Notes under the pieces: model-generated | What the model saw: the letters and a program-made list of their open reading frames with translations, nothing else | The model's database searches: none | Told to the model about the DNA's origin: nothing | Shown here: in pieces, positions 1 through 12,642 of the stretch | Layout of the letters: every line of letters begins with the position of its first letter | Position numbering within the stretch: position 1 is the first letter of the stretch | Translations under genes and position numbers: made by a program | Assembly: GCA_907165275.2 (NCBI GenBank) | Contig: OU015672.1 | Span: forward strand, 4,446,501-4,510,500 | Reading direction: 5' to 3' | DNA from: Zygaena filipendulae | Taxonomy: Eukaryota; Arthropoda; Insecta; Lepidoptera; Zygaenidae | Length of the DNA stretch: 64,000 nt

Positions 1-3000
1 CGCGCTCCCGGTCGCGGTCGCCGTTGCGCGAGCCGCCGCCGCTGCCGCCGCCGCCGCCGCCGCGCCCGCCGCGACCCGACCGCACTTCCTGCTCGCGCCG
101 CTGGTCAGTATCGTGTGCGCACCGGCCGTTAGTTACTCTATAGGTCTTTTTTTTTGATGACGATGGACTATCTCGCACGCGGTGCATTCGACCAGCGTCA
201 ATTTAAAATCTCGGAGCATTAAAAAGAGAGCAGGCAAGGGCTAGTTTAGTTAGAAAACGAATCGTATATTTACATAGCATAGTATACAACGGAAATGTAG
301 GGTAGGTCCTTGTTAAAATATTCATCTCTATTGTTAGCCACGTCGCGTCGTACGAATGGTATAAATTGAAAATTATGATGCACTTAAGCAGATACTGAAG
401 GAATCAGCTCGAGACATTCGATGTATACACAAAATTGATTACTTGACTAATTTTTTTTTAATCCGTCGTGTAGATTAATAAAAAATATTGGGCACGTATT
501 TTTTTCTTTTTGTACGTCATCAAAAGATAACGGCGATAAATTGAGTAGAAATTTCGCGAGACGTCACAACCCGGTGAAGTTTGTACACTGTACAGGGCTT
601 ATACTGAATAATGACGTCACGAGTCCCCCACCCTAAACTTTAATGCGCTTTATCTATGTTTATTTTCATTAATTTGAAAAATCAAAAAAAAAAAAAACAT
701 GTCTATTATTTTTTTATTTTCTAACTGACGCACTAATTAGAATTTTGATTTTCATAACCTAGAAATGACCCAATTCTCCTATCGCAACTTTACAATCCAC
801 ATTCTTCGACTTAACAATAGTCGCATAACAATTTTGAACTGTACTTTGTTTTAACATAAGATTTACATCCCAAGGAAGGACAAAGACGAATTTTTATTCT
901 TGAATAGAGTTCCCGAAGAAGCAACAATACTCACGTTCACGCTAGCTATCAGATCCTCGATCATTTGCCTCGCTTGCTCCACCTGGTGCGGCTTTCCTTG
1001 CAGGTAGCATCTGTATAAATCAACACACACAATACATCCGCATTAGAATATACATTGCAGTCACAGGGACATACATACTTTTTATATTTTCTATTAGCTA
1101 AGTGCACTTAGGACAATTATTTAATGGCAAGGTATTTTGCCTTTGTGGATGATACTGTTCTCGTTTTTCATGATTCCACATGGAATGACTTGAGCCATAT
1201 TGCTGAATCTGGTCTTAATAAGGTTATGAAATGGTTACAACAAAGTACTCTAACCCTTAATATAACTAAACTATATATTACTTTCACTAAACTGAGTCAT
1301 CTTCAACCAACTAACATAACTACAAAAGCTCAAAAATCCATTTATAACGTGTAAATGGATTTTTATAAAGTGTATCTTCTTTAATCGCGAGAGAAAAACA
1401 ATTTTTATGGCGTCTTATCTTAAGACGGCGCGTTATGGTCATAGTGAATAAGGGTCAAGGTTGGCACAAAATGCTTTCATAGATCGGTTCAGCGATTAGT
1501 ATGAAAGTGCCTTCTCTTAAAACGTAGTGATTATGCTCAGTGGTGGGGAGTCAATCGGTTCGCTCGTACGGAGCGCGGTGTGTGCACTGTGCGGTGTGTT
1601 TGTGAACGTTACAACGACCTCTTGTCCCCGGGCCCGTCGTCGCGCTCCTGGTGGAACTGCACGCGACAGCCCGCCTCCGCCTGTATCTTCTTTATCATCT
1701 CGCCGCCGCGCCCGATCACCACGCCCACCGCTATCTTCGGCACCAGCACCTGACAACAAACATTATATTATGTTTGAGATTTCCCAATAACAAAAATAAA
1801 ACAGTTTTATTCTACCTTATGATTCAGAAAAAAAAGTACGAAAATGTAGATAAAAAGATATTGGATTGGACATATTCTTTTCTTCGCAATCTAAAATAAC
1901 AGCCATTTATGTACATTGAGTCGAAATATCACTTTACGAGTCCCCAGTACTCCTAAATTTAGTATTATTTAGTAAAATTGTTTATTATTTTCATTAATTT
2001 AAAAAACAAAAAATATATATTAAGTCTATATTTTTTTTATAACTGACGGACTAAATAGAATTAGGATTTTCATACCCCGGCAGGATGTTTATAGTAATAA
2101 AGTTATTATATAAAGTACAATGTGTTTACACATTTTCATACCGACTGTCCCCTGTCGGGCCGGTCGGGGCGCGCTCACCTCAGTGGAGTTGGTGGCGAGC
2201 CCGTTGCCCTGGTCGTGGGGCGCGCCGTACCCGTCGTCGAAGGCCTGCCGCGGCGGGCCGTTGTTCTGCTGCGGCTCCTTGTCGGCGAGCAGCTCGTACA
2301 CCAGCTGCTTGGCGTGCTCCACCTTGGCCGGGTCGCCGGTGATGCGGAGCGGCTTCTCCTGGCACACAAGCGATGCCACACGTTTAGCGATCGTAACCAT
2401 TGCATGTATGTACAGAATACACATCGATCGCCAACCCACATGAAATTAATACACAATACAGAAATTAATATTTCAGATAGTTTGTTATATTTGTACAACC
2501 CGCAGTAGCAGTAATTTCGGAGTTCTCGCGGGAATTCCGGGATGAAAAGTACTCTATGTCCTTCTCTGTATCCCTGAAAACGTGCATGAAAAATTTAATG
2601 ATCATCAGTTGAGCCGTTAAGGCGTGAAAGCATAACAAACAAACAAACTCACTATCGCATTTATAATATTGGTAAGGATAGGTACCTACATCCCTAAAGG
2701 ATAATTTTATTCTCATCCAAATTAAATGAGAGGCCACGTCTGTACATAATATTAAATGAAAAAAAAAAAACGGGTGCTGGTACCTACTGTAATGTTCAAA
2801 CGAGGGATATAAAAACAACAATACTCACGTATTCGGTGTTGGGTCCGTCTTGTATGACCACCATCTTGGCGCCGGACTGCTCCTGCAGCTGCTTGATAGT
2901 CTTGCCGCTCTTACCGATGATCAGACCAACCTTGGGTCCGGGCAGCATCATCTCCTCCTAACCATCGACGTAACGAAAAAATGGTGAGTCAAGAAAGATG

Positions 3001-6000
3001 GAAGAACTTTATTTTGCAAGTGACGTTAGTGTGACTGAATAGAGAGAGATAAATAGTTGATAAACCGATTTTTAACCGAATGCATAAAAGGGAGGTTCTC
3101 AGTTTGTCCTATAAAGTATGTTTGTATGTATATTTTTGTATTATTATTATTATGTTTGTATATTTTTTAACATATCTCTTGTTGTTTGGAAATTATTTAT
3201 GGTCTATTAGAATTTAGAAGCCCATTTTGGAATTGCCATCTCGTTTCTTTGTCACAGGTTACATAATTATAACTTGTATAATTAACTAAATAAAAATGAA
3301 TGTTTGTATGTCTGTCCTCTATGCGTTTCTAAACCATTGGTCGGATTGTGATGAAACTTTGGCGGGTTGTTCTGCCTATCCTGCGGGAATTCCGAAACTC
3401 ACGCGGGTGAAACCGCAGGGAACGTCTATTTGAAAATAAATGCAAGAATGAATGAATTGTGGAATGCCAAATACTGACATATTACCTTGTTTGTGGTCAC
3501 ACAGCATTCGAATACTAACGTTGAAAACGTCTAAACCCGATTTTTTTTAAACCAGTATTTAATATTTTTATATTTTAGTGCCTTCTTATTGTATTTTATT
3601 GATGTTTATGTTTATGGATTTCCTTATCTGCCTTTTTAAAAAATCACTGAATGCATTGAGAACGGAGACCATGTTTTGCCCAAAAAAGCACTAGTCTAGA
3701 CAAACTTTAAAACCAGTCAAAATACGTAATACTTATAGTAGTAGCTCCTAGTATGTTTATGATAGTGATCTTAAAAGAATCTAAAATGCACGCAGGTTTT
3801 TAAATACTATGTGGGCGACGTACGGTGACGGCGAGTCCTCCGCCTCCGCCGCCCCCGCCCCTGCCCATCGGCGGGTTGCCGCCCCCCAGGCCCGGCGGGC
3901 CGTCCATGCCGCCCTGCGGCGCATTCTCGCGGCCGCGGTGGTTCACTATCTGATTCACCAACTCCCTGTTAGGAAAAAAAACAACTCAGTTGCGTTTCAC
4001 TTTCTCTATCGATCCTATTTTAACACTCGCGTCCTTTACAAAGTGCTAAGTAAACTGTACTCGAAAGGTCGGATATTTTTGAACTTGTTATTTCGACATC
4101 GATCGACAGATTGTTTTTTTCCTGCTTAAAAATTGGACACGTTATTTTTTTAATGAAATGAAATGGCGAAAGTTTGTCCTTGGAGTTCGATATACTAGAT
4201 ATCATAGCTAGTGTCCGCCATTCTTGCGACGCGAGCTCAGGAGTTCACAACGGAAATTAAGGTCGCGGCATTTACAATTCACAAACACGTGTGTGCGGAA
4301 CCCTCGGTCCGCGAGCCAGACTCACACTTGGAACCTTCCAACCTTTTTGTTTTATTATTTACTAGTTGATACCCCACCCCAATCACGTTAATTTCGGAGT
4401 TCCCATATTGTTAAACAGCGCCGTCTTAGGTCTTTAGCACATTATAAGAAATTTTCTTGTGTCTTCTAAGAAATGTCATAAAAGACATAGTCGCTTTGTT
4501 TGTTGTATGGGACCGTACATATTACAAGAAATGTCGGATAAGACACGCGCATAGTGATTTTTGTCGGAAGTAAGACACAAGAAAATTTGTTATCTTATCT
4601 ATCTTCTAATATATATAAATCCCGTGTCACGTTGTTTGTCCGCGATGGACTCCGAAACTACTGAACAGATTTTGATAAAATTTTGTAACCATTTATAATA
4701 TGGTTCAACTTAAAAGATAGGATAGTTTTTATCCCGGAATTCCCGCGGGAACTCCGGAATCACCATAAACTACAGCACTTTTATCCCGGAATTACCGCGG
4801 AAACTCCGAAATTACCGCGGATGAAATCGCGGGGGACAGCTAGTTTCTTATAATTTGCAAAAGGCCTTAAGCTAAGCATATTCTGCGCCGGGGTGCGGGG
4901 TTGATCAGCCTGTGCCCCGCTCTTGTCAACAATAAAAATTTGTTTCCGCCTTTATTTGAAATTGTTGGTTGGTTGCAATGACGTTGGTTTTAACTAACGC
5001 TCGACTTACGTGCGCCCCCTGACTCTGCGTCCGGGTGCACCCGCACTCCTTAAACCCCCGGGTGAAGACGTCGTTGTGTCTTTTAAGTTTTTAAGTTTAT
5101 CCGTTACAAAAAATAATAAAAAAGAAACTAATCTTATCTCTACAATATTAATTACTAGCTGTGCCCCGCGGTTTCACCCGCGGTAGTTTCAGAGTTAAAA
5201 GTTCCGGGATAAAGAGTACCCTATGTCCTTCCCTGTACCCCTGACAACGTGTATACCAAATTTCATCCAAATCCGTTCAGCCGTTTTTGCGTGATTGAGT
5301 AACAAACATCCACACTTTCACATTAATAATATTACTAGGATAGGCTAGCCGTTGTCTTAATCAATTATTTAATTTTACCAAAACTTACAAAATTTAGATG
5401 TAGATTAGCAGGAAGTTTCGCATATATTGCGATAATTTTACCGTAAACCGTTTTGAAAAATCGCTTTTAGTGAATACGTAGCTACCTACATAAACGTAAA
5501 ATAAAAAATAACAAAAAGACTTTCATAGATTTTTACTTAAGCTACTTGCTGCACAGGCTTCGTATTAACTCAGATACATCAAAGACTGAGTTGCTTTTAT
5601 GACAACAGACTAGCCGTACGAAACACATTGCAACAATTAAAAAATCGTCATTTTTCAACAATCCGAATTTTTATGCAACTTACACGGCGAGGGGAAATTT
5701 ATAGTGGATATTATAGGTAAGAATAAAAAGAAATAATTACCGTTTCCGGAACGATCTCCACACTGCATGCGGATTTGGATAATTGTGGTAGAAGGTAGTC
5801 ATGATAATATTGTAACGATTAAATACAATCTTCGTAACTGACGACGAAGATAAATAGCAAATAATTATAACTATCGACAATTCCCTAATATTATTAATTA
5901 ACTAAACGTGGTGTAGGTTTAAGCAACATTCACAAATTACTATGAAATGAAAATCTGTCAATCTACAACGACCGCGACGAGCTAAATGTCGAATTACCCG

Positions 6001-9000
6001 AAACCGTTACAATTTTTTCATTTAATTCTTTCAGAGAAGGCAAAGGTAACTAAGTCTATACAGCAAAGTCATCTTTTATAGTATCTTAAGTTATTTGCAT
6101 TGAAATGCATTAATGTGATGCATTGTTTACACACTGTTTATTACTAATGGATATTATGCAAATTCCACCATTCTCCATTTACAAAACATTTACTATGATA
6201 AACTATTTTTAAAACAAAGAATTTAACATCCATTTGTATTCTCGTTCCCGCCTAAGTACTTCCGTATTCCTACTAATATTATAAATGTGAAAGTGTGGAT
6301 GTTTGTTACTCAATCACGCAAAAACAGCTGAACGGATTTGGATGAAATTTGGCATGCACGTTGTCAGGGGAACAGAGAAGGACATAGGGTACTTTTTATC
6401 CTGGAATTCCCGCGGGAACTCCAAAATTACCGCTGGGCACAGCTAGTCCTACTAATATAAATGTGAAAGTGTGGATGTTTGTTACTCAATCACGCAAAAA
6501 CTACTGAATGGTTTTGGATGAAATTTGGCATATACACGTTGTCAGGGGTACAGAAAAGGACATACTTTACAAGGTACTTTTTATCCCGGAATTCCAGCGG
6601 GAACTCTGAAATTACCGCGGGTAAAACCGCAGGGCACAGCTAGTTAGTCCTTACTAATATTATAAATGTGGAAGTGAATTTGTTTTTTACACTTTCATGC
6701 CTCAACGGCTTATCATGAAATGCATAAGCCCGCTCCACATTCACGGGAGAATCTTGCGAGATCAAGAAAACCAGAACGTGAATGTGGAGCTGATGTTCTC
6801 CTCCGTTTCTCGTGATTTTCTCGCGATCTCGCAAGATTCTCGTGGTTTTCTCGCGAGAACCGTAGAAGAAAGCTTTTTCTTCTATGGTTTTCAAACACAT
6901 AATTTGACAATGACCTAGGAAAGGAGTGTAAGAAGTATCAAACAACTCAATAAGAAGTAAAAGTATGAAATAAAGACCTAAAAGTAGTGTATAAGTCACT
7001 TACTTCGCTCTCATGATTGATTCCTTGGATCCCATGAGGGTGCACATCCTGTCAGCCATGCCACCAGAGTCTGGCGCCATTTGTATCTTGCAGCCCGATT
7101 CAGCTTGTAGTCTCATGATCTGTTCGCCACCGCGTCCAATTACTACAAAAAAGGACAAATGTTTTAATCTTAACTAGGTACCTATATTAATACTATAAAG
7201 AGGTAGTTTGTTTGTAATAAGTGATCTCTTAAAACTACTGAACCCATTTTTAAAAATTATTTCATTTATTAGGAAGTTATAGTGTACTTCTTATCCCAGA
7301 ATACCCACAGGAACTTCTTGATTAATGTGGGTAGAACCGCTAGTAGTGGGGGTAGTATGCTATGTCGGGAATCGGAACCAGATCATAGAATTGATATTTT
7401 TCATGTGGTCAACTATATGTATTAAGCAACCATTTCATGATATTATGGCAAGCACGTGCATAGCATTGATACTGATAGATAAAAAAACTGTGACTCGTTG
7501 GAAATGTCTGTTATAAAAAAGACAACTTACTCAATCCAACCATTTTATCGGGCACTCTGATGAAGTCGTTGTGAGTCTGATCAGACATCATGTTTGGCTG
7601 GCCACCCATCGGGGCTGGCGAGCCCCCAGAGGCCGAGATCCGAGCCGCCGCTGCGGCCGCTGCCGCCGCCGCCGCTGCTGCCGCTGCTGAAGCACTAGGG
7701 AACATATTGCAAACCATTAAAATTATCTCTATATATATATATATACTTTAAATAACTAGGACATGATTAAAATCCACTGAGGATTGTAGTGGTGTACTAT
7801 TTATTTTTAAACACAATGGAGGATGTTCTATGTTACAATATTTTTTTATATGTACCTGTCTTTGCTGATTACTCAAAGACAACTGGACCAATGTGGAAAA
7901 TTCCTTTTTGTTTGAAAGATCACACCACACTCCTATAGTGATTTGGGTATTTTTTATAGTAACACTGAACACATGCATTTTCTTCTACTACAACTACTCA
8001 ATAATGATTATTTCACAGATTGTGATTCAATTAACTACTACAAAATGGCTGCTAAGTAATTTGGAGAAGTGGAGTTGATGGTGAAATAGGAGAACTCCTT
8101 CCTTATGCAGGGACATTATATGTAGGTAAAGCAAAACTTTGTACAAATATGTATGAACATTTAACGGCTATTTATAGTAAGTTACATAAATTACAAACTG
8201 GCCCACTAAAAAGCGAGTAATAAAAAAAAAACTTTGTTTTTTATTTTATTTAAAGTTTGTTTTGATAAAGAATAAAACACCACAGTCATGAAATGGGCCG
8301 GACAGTAAATATATGATTGTGTCTGAGGGTAATACCTAAACCTGTTAGTTTCATTTACTTTTTAAATTTCAGCTTAGTAGTAGTAGTAGTAAGTAAGCGA
8401 CCTTTCGCCTTTATATATATATAGACTAGCTGTCCCCTGTCATTTCAGCCACAGTAATTTCAGAATTCCTGTGGGAATTCCAGGATAAACTATATTAACC
8501 TTCTTCTTGAATCACTGTATCTATTGATGGAAACTTCAAGAAAACCTGTTAAGTATTTTTAAAGTTTATTGCAAACAAACAGACAGACAGATGTGGTAGT
8601 GGACTTCATAATATGTAAGGATAGATAATATGTATAATGTATACAGTGCATGCATAGTTACATCAAAGATATGTATCAAAATCAGACAAACTATTGGTTT
8701 CTACTTGATTCTTAATTTAATATAGCACCATATGGTTCTAAACTAAGCCAAATTTGTAATATGTATCCCTGACAACTGATATAATAATACTTAATTACTA
8801 TTTTTGGAAATACTGATCACCCAGAATATAGGTAAACTCAAGGTTTATCTAAATGAATATTATAAAGGGGAAAGATTTAATTTTTGTTTGTTTGTTGCGA
8901 TTGAACTCAAAAGCTACTGTATCAAATTAAATTTTTGGAAATTGGTGCAGTAGTGTTTCACCATTAGAATGCTACACCATCCCTGAGTAACATAGGCTAT

Positions 9001-10292
9001 ATTGTAACCCAGAATTCTCACAGGAACTCTGAAATTAATGCAGGTGAAACCACAGGGAACAGCTTGTTGTATTATATTTACCTCAATGCAGAGATTCATA
9101 CTTACACCTCAGGAAGGACTGTACATTAAGCACCCTCGATTTTTAATAGTTACAATTTTTTTTTGGATAGAATAGTGTGTTTATAGTGTATTTCTCAAAT
9201 CCGCAAATTACGGAAATTCATAATTTTCGAGAAAAAAAAATAATAAAAACCTTACTCAATTTACGATAATATTTTGACTATGGCGCTTCGCCGGCCGCTA
9301 CCGCGGCACGCTCGCTGCGCTCGCTCGGCTCGCGCGACTTCGTCAACAGTGCAAACCTAACCTAACCAACTCAAGTTTAACAAATTTTCATTTTCATTAG
9401 CAAATTATAATAATCAAAGATAATAAATAATATAATCACTTTATCCGAATGTAAAACGAAACAATTCTTACAAAGTCAATGGCAAATGGTTGACACATCG
9501 CGGAGTTTTGTATGAAATTGTGAAACTTTAGTATTTTTTTTCTCGAAAACGATGAGTTTCCGTAATTAGGGATTTTATGTGAAGTTATATTAAGCAAAGT
9601 CCCACACACATAAAAAATATGAAGCTCTAAATCGCGGGTGCTTATTGTACAGTTGAGCCACACCTCATCATCAGAAAATTTTATTATGTTACTAACTTGG
9701 ACAATCACCAAACAAAGTATTTACTACTAAATGAATTGCAAAAAAGTAAGCCTATGGACATGCTTTACTTTTGCAATAGAATTGAGTATTGTATGCCATC
9801 AAAGCAATATTGTGTACACTTACCTCATTGCCTGCTGTTGTTGGTATTGGGTGTCAACTGATGCTAATTTTTTCGCGCTTGGCTCAAGACCGTCTTCCAA
9901 TGGACGCTTAGTACTACCACCTTCGATTTTCGCAGCAACCTATCGCAAAAATAAATGATTCGAAGTTACCTATGTTGATATGTCAAAACAATAGACAGAA
10001 AATAGGTTAGATTGCAAAAAATAAAGTCAACGGAGAACAATACAAAAAGGTGGGTTATGCAAAATACTCGTCGATAAGTCAATAATCTACGTTTATCATG
10101 GATGATAACAAACACGACAACGATCGAGAGAAACAAATAATTTTACACTAAAAAAATAATTAATAGAAAGGAGAAGTGCCTCGCTAACGGTAAGTACAAG
10201 CGGATGATAGAAAATGAAGCGCTTACCAATCTCGCACGTTGTACAGCAGCCGCAAAACCCGCCGTTTGGCTATTATTTTGAATCGTAGCCAT
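1..10292 (-). CDS. Psi: FUBP/KSRP-family KH-domain protein (Psi orthologue), 3' part beyond window
   Basis: Multi-KH nucleic-acid-binding protein of the far-upstream-element-binding family. By family it acts in the nucleus in splicing control and MYC-type transcription. Exons, in gene order: 10292-10227, 9939-9824, 7694-7531, 7142-7004, 3965-3824, 2957-2829, 2358-2179, 1749-1619, 1010-935, 100-1. Phases agree at every junction and give about 414 residues before the window edge. The start is [13 protein letters not shown]. Residues 64-78 are a polyalanine run. KH1 (about 103-172) has [14 protein letters not shown]2 (about 210-278) has [16 protein letters not shown], and KH3 (about 313-380) has [16 protein letters not shown], so all three GXXG loops are intact. 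A Gly-rich linker separates KH1 and KH2. A second Gly-rich linker ([10 protein letters not shown]) follows KH3, as in FUBP proteins, so a KH4 is expected outside the window. The exon ending at 1619 has a weak donor (GTCG); 1613 is an in-frame alternative. The gene is head to head with Dek. Confidence 0.93.
455..768 (+). repeat. Family X repeat, longest copy
   Basis: Runs from aatccgtcgtgtagattaat through tgacgtcacgagtccccca and taaactttaatgcgctttat to cactaattagaattttgatt. At least four other copies are in the window. No TIR or coding capacity was recognised. Confidence 0.7.
1124..1354 (+). mobile_element. LINE reverse-transcriptase fragment in Psi intron
   Basis: An open frame carries [11 protein letters not shown], the YxDD-box region of a non-LTR reverse transcriptase, followed by [19 protein letters not shown], the usual sequence after that box in Jockey-like LINEs. 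It is antisense to Psi and truncated at both ends, so not functional. Confidence 0.7.
1938..2082 (+). repeat. Family X repeat, partial
   Basis: It shares acgagtccccagtac, attttcattaatttaaaaaa and gacggactaaatagaatta with the copy at 455. Confidence 0.6.
2499..2682 (+). repeat. RTE-like repeat fragment
   Basis: Member of the most abundant family here. The + form reads ctagctgtgccccgcggttt … gttcccgcgggaattcc … gtaccctatgtccttctctg … aaatttcatccaaatccgtt … ctttcacatttataatatta. This copy has ctcgcgggaattccgggatg and ctatgtccttctctgtatcc. Strand is by this convention only. Confidence 0.6.
3295..3428 (-). repeat. RTE-like repeat fragment
   Basis: It contains cctgcgggaattccgaaact and cgcgggtgaaaccgcaggga. 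Confidence 0.55.
4444..4592. mobile_element. Inverted-repeat element in Psi intron
   Basis: ataagaaattttcttgtgtc (left) mirrors gacacaagaaaatttgttat (right). Internal taagaaatgtcataaaagac/gtcggataagacac words are also repeated. Confidence 0.5.
4610..4850 (-). repeat. RTE-like repeat with duplicated core
   Basis: tttatcccggaattcccgcg and tttatcccggaattaccgcg both occur, a 56-bp internal duplication, before the usual gacagctagt end. Confidence 0.65.
5155..5342 (+). repeat. RTE-like repeat, near-complete
   Basis: Full + form from ctagctgtgccccgcggttt to cattaataatattactagga. Confidence 0.75.
6268..6645 (-). repeat. Two RTE-like repeats in direct tandem
   Basis: Two copies in the same orientation (6268-6447 and 6448-6645) each end ggcacagctagt. 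A third partial copy starts at about 6652. Confidence 0.75.
6735..6860. repeat. Overlapping inverted repeats rich in CGCGA
   Basis: tccacattcacg pairs with cgtgaatgtgga, and gaatcttgcgagatc pairs with gatctcgcaagattc. There are also direct repeats of ttttctcgcga. It is inside the tail of an RTE-like copy. Confidence 0.6.
7185..7345 (-). repeat. RTE-like repeat, degenerate
   Basis: It has cttatcccagaatacccaca and gtgggtagaaccgctagt. It lies between the Psi KH1 exons. Confidence 0.5.
8425..8626 (+). repeat. RTE-like repeat
   Basis: It has ctagctgtcccctgtcattt, cctgtgggaattccaggat and taaccttcttcttgaatcac, the variant with tctattgatgg. Confidence 0.55.
8855..9067 (-). repeat. RTE-like repeat
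   Basis: It has gaatattataaaggggaaag, gagtaacataggctatattg and gcaggtgaaaccacagggaa. Confidence 0.6.
9195..9575. mobile_element. Long inverted-repeat element in Psi intron 2
   Basis: aaattacggaaattcataat followed by ttcgagaaaaaaa (left) mirrors tttttttctcgaaaacgat followed by gagtttccgtaatta (right). The loop holds a GC-rich core (9280-9345, cgctcgctgcgctcgctcgg). Confidence 0.55.
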
Positions 10293-10994
10293 AGAAGGAT
10301 AATCACACATGTTTGAACTAAAGTGCACTCACAACCGCTTTAAACGGCAGCCATAAAAGAAGATGTATAAACCCCAAAAAATCACAAAAATCTACGTTTC
10401 ACTCGCAATGCCACTTGCGAGATTGATGGTCGAACGAAAAAGACGCGGACCATAGATAAAACAAATCATTTTTTTGACTTTGGTTGTCAATGGAATGGCG
10501 CATTTCCTTTTTTTCATAAAAGTGCTACCAGCTTATAACAATGAGTTCCAAAGAATGTTAAATTTTCCAACTTTCTGTCTTAAATTAAGTCAATTTCTAG
10601 TGTTTCATCAGCAGAGAACGAAGAAAAGAACGCTAACAAATTTTATCGACTAGAAATCGTACAAGAGTGCACGCATTCATCATTCCAGCTGCCTTTTAGC
10701 AACTATTATATCAAGCTTGAGCGAGAATGTTATTTTCTAGAGAGAACTGTATTTTTAAATTTTTGCTAATAAATAACTTCAGCACAGCACTAACGTAGTT
10801 CACACAAAAATTTCCTCATTTATTGGTAAAAATTACCCAGCTGGCAATAGTTGGCTATAGTGTAACAAACTTTTTAATTGTCTATGATTAGCATTTTGTG
10901 CGTTTTGATTTTGCTAAGTCCTTATTGCCAGTTGCCAAAATCTTACTATAATGCTGAGTACACTCCAAAAACTCATTATAATCCTTAATAATAA

Positions 10995-11083
10995 TGATAT
11001 TATAAACGCGAATATAGCTTATTTGTACGCTACGCTTTCAAGCTAAAATTACTGCGGGTGAAACCGCGGAGCACAGCTAGTTT
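10995..11083 (-). repeat. RTE-like repeat, internally deleted
   Basis: Only the two ends remain: atattataaacgcgaa and gcgggtgaaaccgcggagca. Confidence 0.6.
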
Positions 11084-11394
11084 AATATAAGACAATTTGA
11101 AGGTGTGAAAACAGTAGGTAACTATCCGAAATATGTTCAACTATTATCTGTCAACTGTTTTTTACCTTGATTCAAAACACTAGCTATCAAGATTATTTAA
11201 AAATAAAATGGGAATATTCAGTGCGTCAGTAAGGGAAACTACCTTAACCGGTGTAGCTATATGAAAATGGTCTTAAAAGAATATCCATAATTTTACTTGA
11301 AGTTTTGCTCTCTGTGCACAGATTTAAAAAAAAAATCCACCAGTCTCCATTATCGGGATAACAGATATTGCCCACAAAATGCTGGAACTGTAAC

Positions 11395-11511
11395 TTAATT
11401 AGTTAAATGCCAATTAACATTAATTTATTAAACTTCTCTGATTGCGGCAGTTTTGTTTAAAAAATCTATACTTAACTAAGTAATCATTAATATCGACTGT
11501 GAGTGCGGCCG
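11395..11511. mobile_element. Y-family MITE, right half
   Basis: It matches the right arm only (taattagttaaatgccaatt … gtgagtgcggccg), followed by TAA. The left arm is missing. Confidence 0.65.
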
Positions 11512-12642
11512 TAAGACGAGCTATTGATCATCATCTTCAGACGTCACGAACGACGAATTACAGATTGAAAAAAATACTATTCGAAATGCTCAGATCACAG
11601 ATGTTAAACTGCCTAATGACATGAAAGAAATACAGTCTTTGCCTTTCCCACTATTTCAAAAAACATTAAAACACCACATTTTAGTGACTTTACCAAATTT
11701 GTAGATTGTGTTGGTTGATGGACATTGCAGAGGCGGGATAACGGAATAGTCTATTAACCTTCTTTGAAAAGTGATACGCAATGGAACCTTTTAAAATATT
11801 TTTTCTCTTACCTCCCTACATCTGGCTGTGTTATAACTACCTACTTACATTGGTACCTACGGTACCTACCTAACTTTACTAACACGTTCTTTCTATCTAC
11901 ACTTCCTTCTTCTTCACTTACACTTTTCTTCTGTATTTATTTAGCTAAGTGAATTTATGTATAATTCTTTCCAAGAATTAAATTTCTTAAACCTACAGTT
12001 AGAAAGAAAATTACCATTTTACACAAATTTCTTTATTGATGCTAATCAATGCTGTTTCTTATACCGGCCAAAAATTTCTACCGGACCATCCATCGTTGCC
12101 CGTTGGGGTATTTTAAAAACGTCAGAAATAGCAAAAACCTTTTCTATACATTTGAATAGGATAAAAATTTTACGTTAAATTTTGTTGATCAAATCACCTC
12201 ATCCTCACGATTCTTTTTTTTTAATTTATTTAACATTATCCACAGCATTTAACAACAGCTATGTACACATAATTATAATGATTAAACCTACTGCCAATAA
12301 CGGACTACAATAGTTATGCACTTAAGCCTTATGGTATCCTTAAGGTAGTTCCCATTACTGTCCCGATGAAAATTCCCACTCTTTATAATATGTTATGTCT
12401 AGAAAGAAGTAAATGAAAAATATAAAATTCAAACTAGTAGTTGTTGCGCGGTGGCGCTACTATCGGCTACTCTAGTGCTGCCACCAACGTAAAGTGAGAG
12501 CATCAAAAACACTTTTTTGTAGTGTATTCCGAATGCCACCAAATCGTAGAAACGAAACGCATCATTTTTTGTGATGCGTGCATTTGTGTTGTCCGGTGTT
12601 TGAAGACGCTTTGAAATCGCTTTCAATTTCCAAGTAAGAAAA

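Larger units (their letters stand above)
10293..12642. other. Psi/Dek divergent intergenic region
   Basis: About 2.35 kb between the two start codons. Both 5' UTRs and promoters must lie here. It contains an RTE-like fragment near 10995-11083 and a half copy of the TTA-flanked MITE (11400-11511). The final 200 bases before the Dek ATG are GC-richer and look like 5' UTR or promoter. I see no further gene. Confidence 0.6.

Noticed and set aside
5041..5100. GC-rich block around ccgggtgcacccgcactcc as a possible gene
   Set aside because: No open frame of note. Similar short GC-rich blocks occur near 19370, 40740 and 48050 and are probably repeat-derived.
6640..6999. 119-codon minus frame and overlapping plus frame
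   Set aside because: Both run through RTE-like and inverted-repeat sequence, with no splice or domain support.
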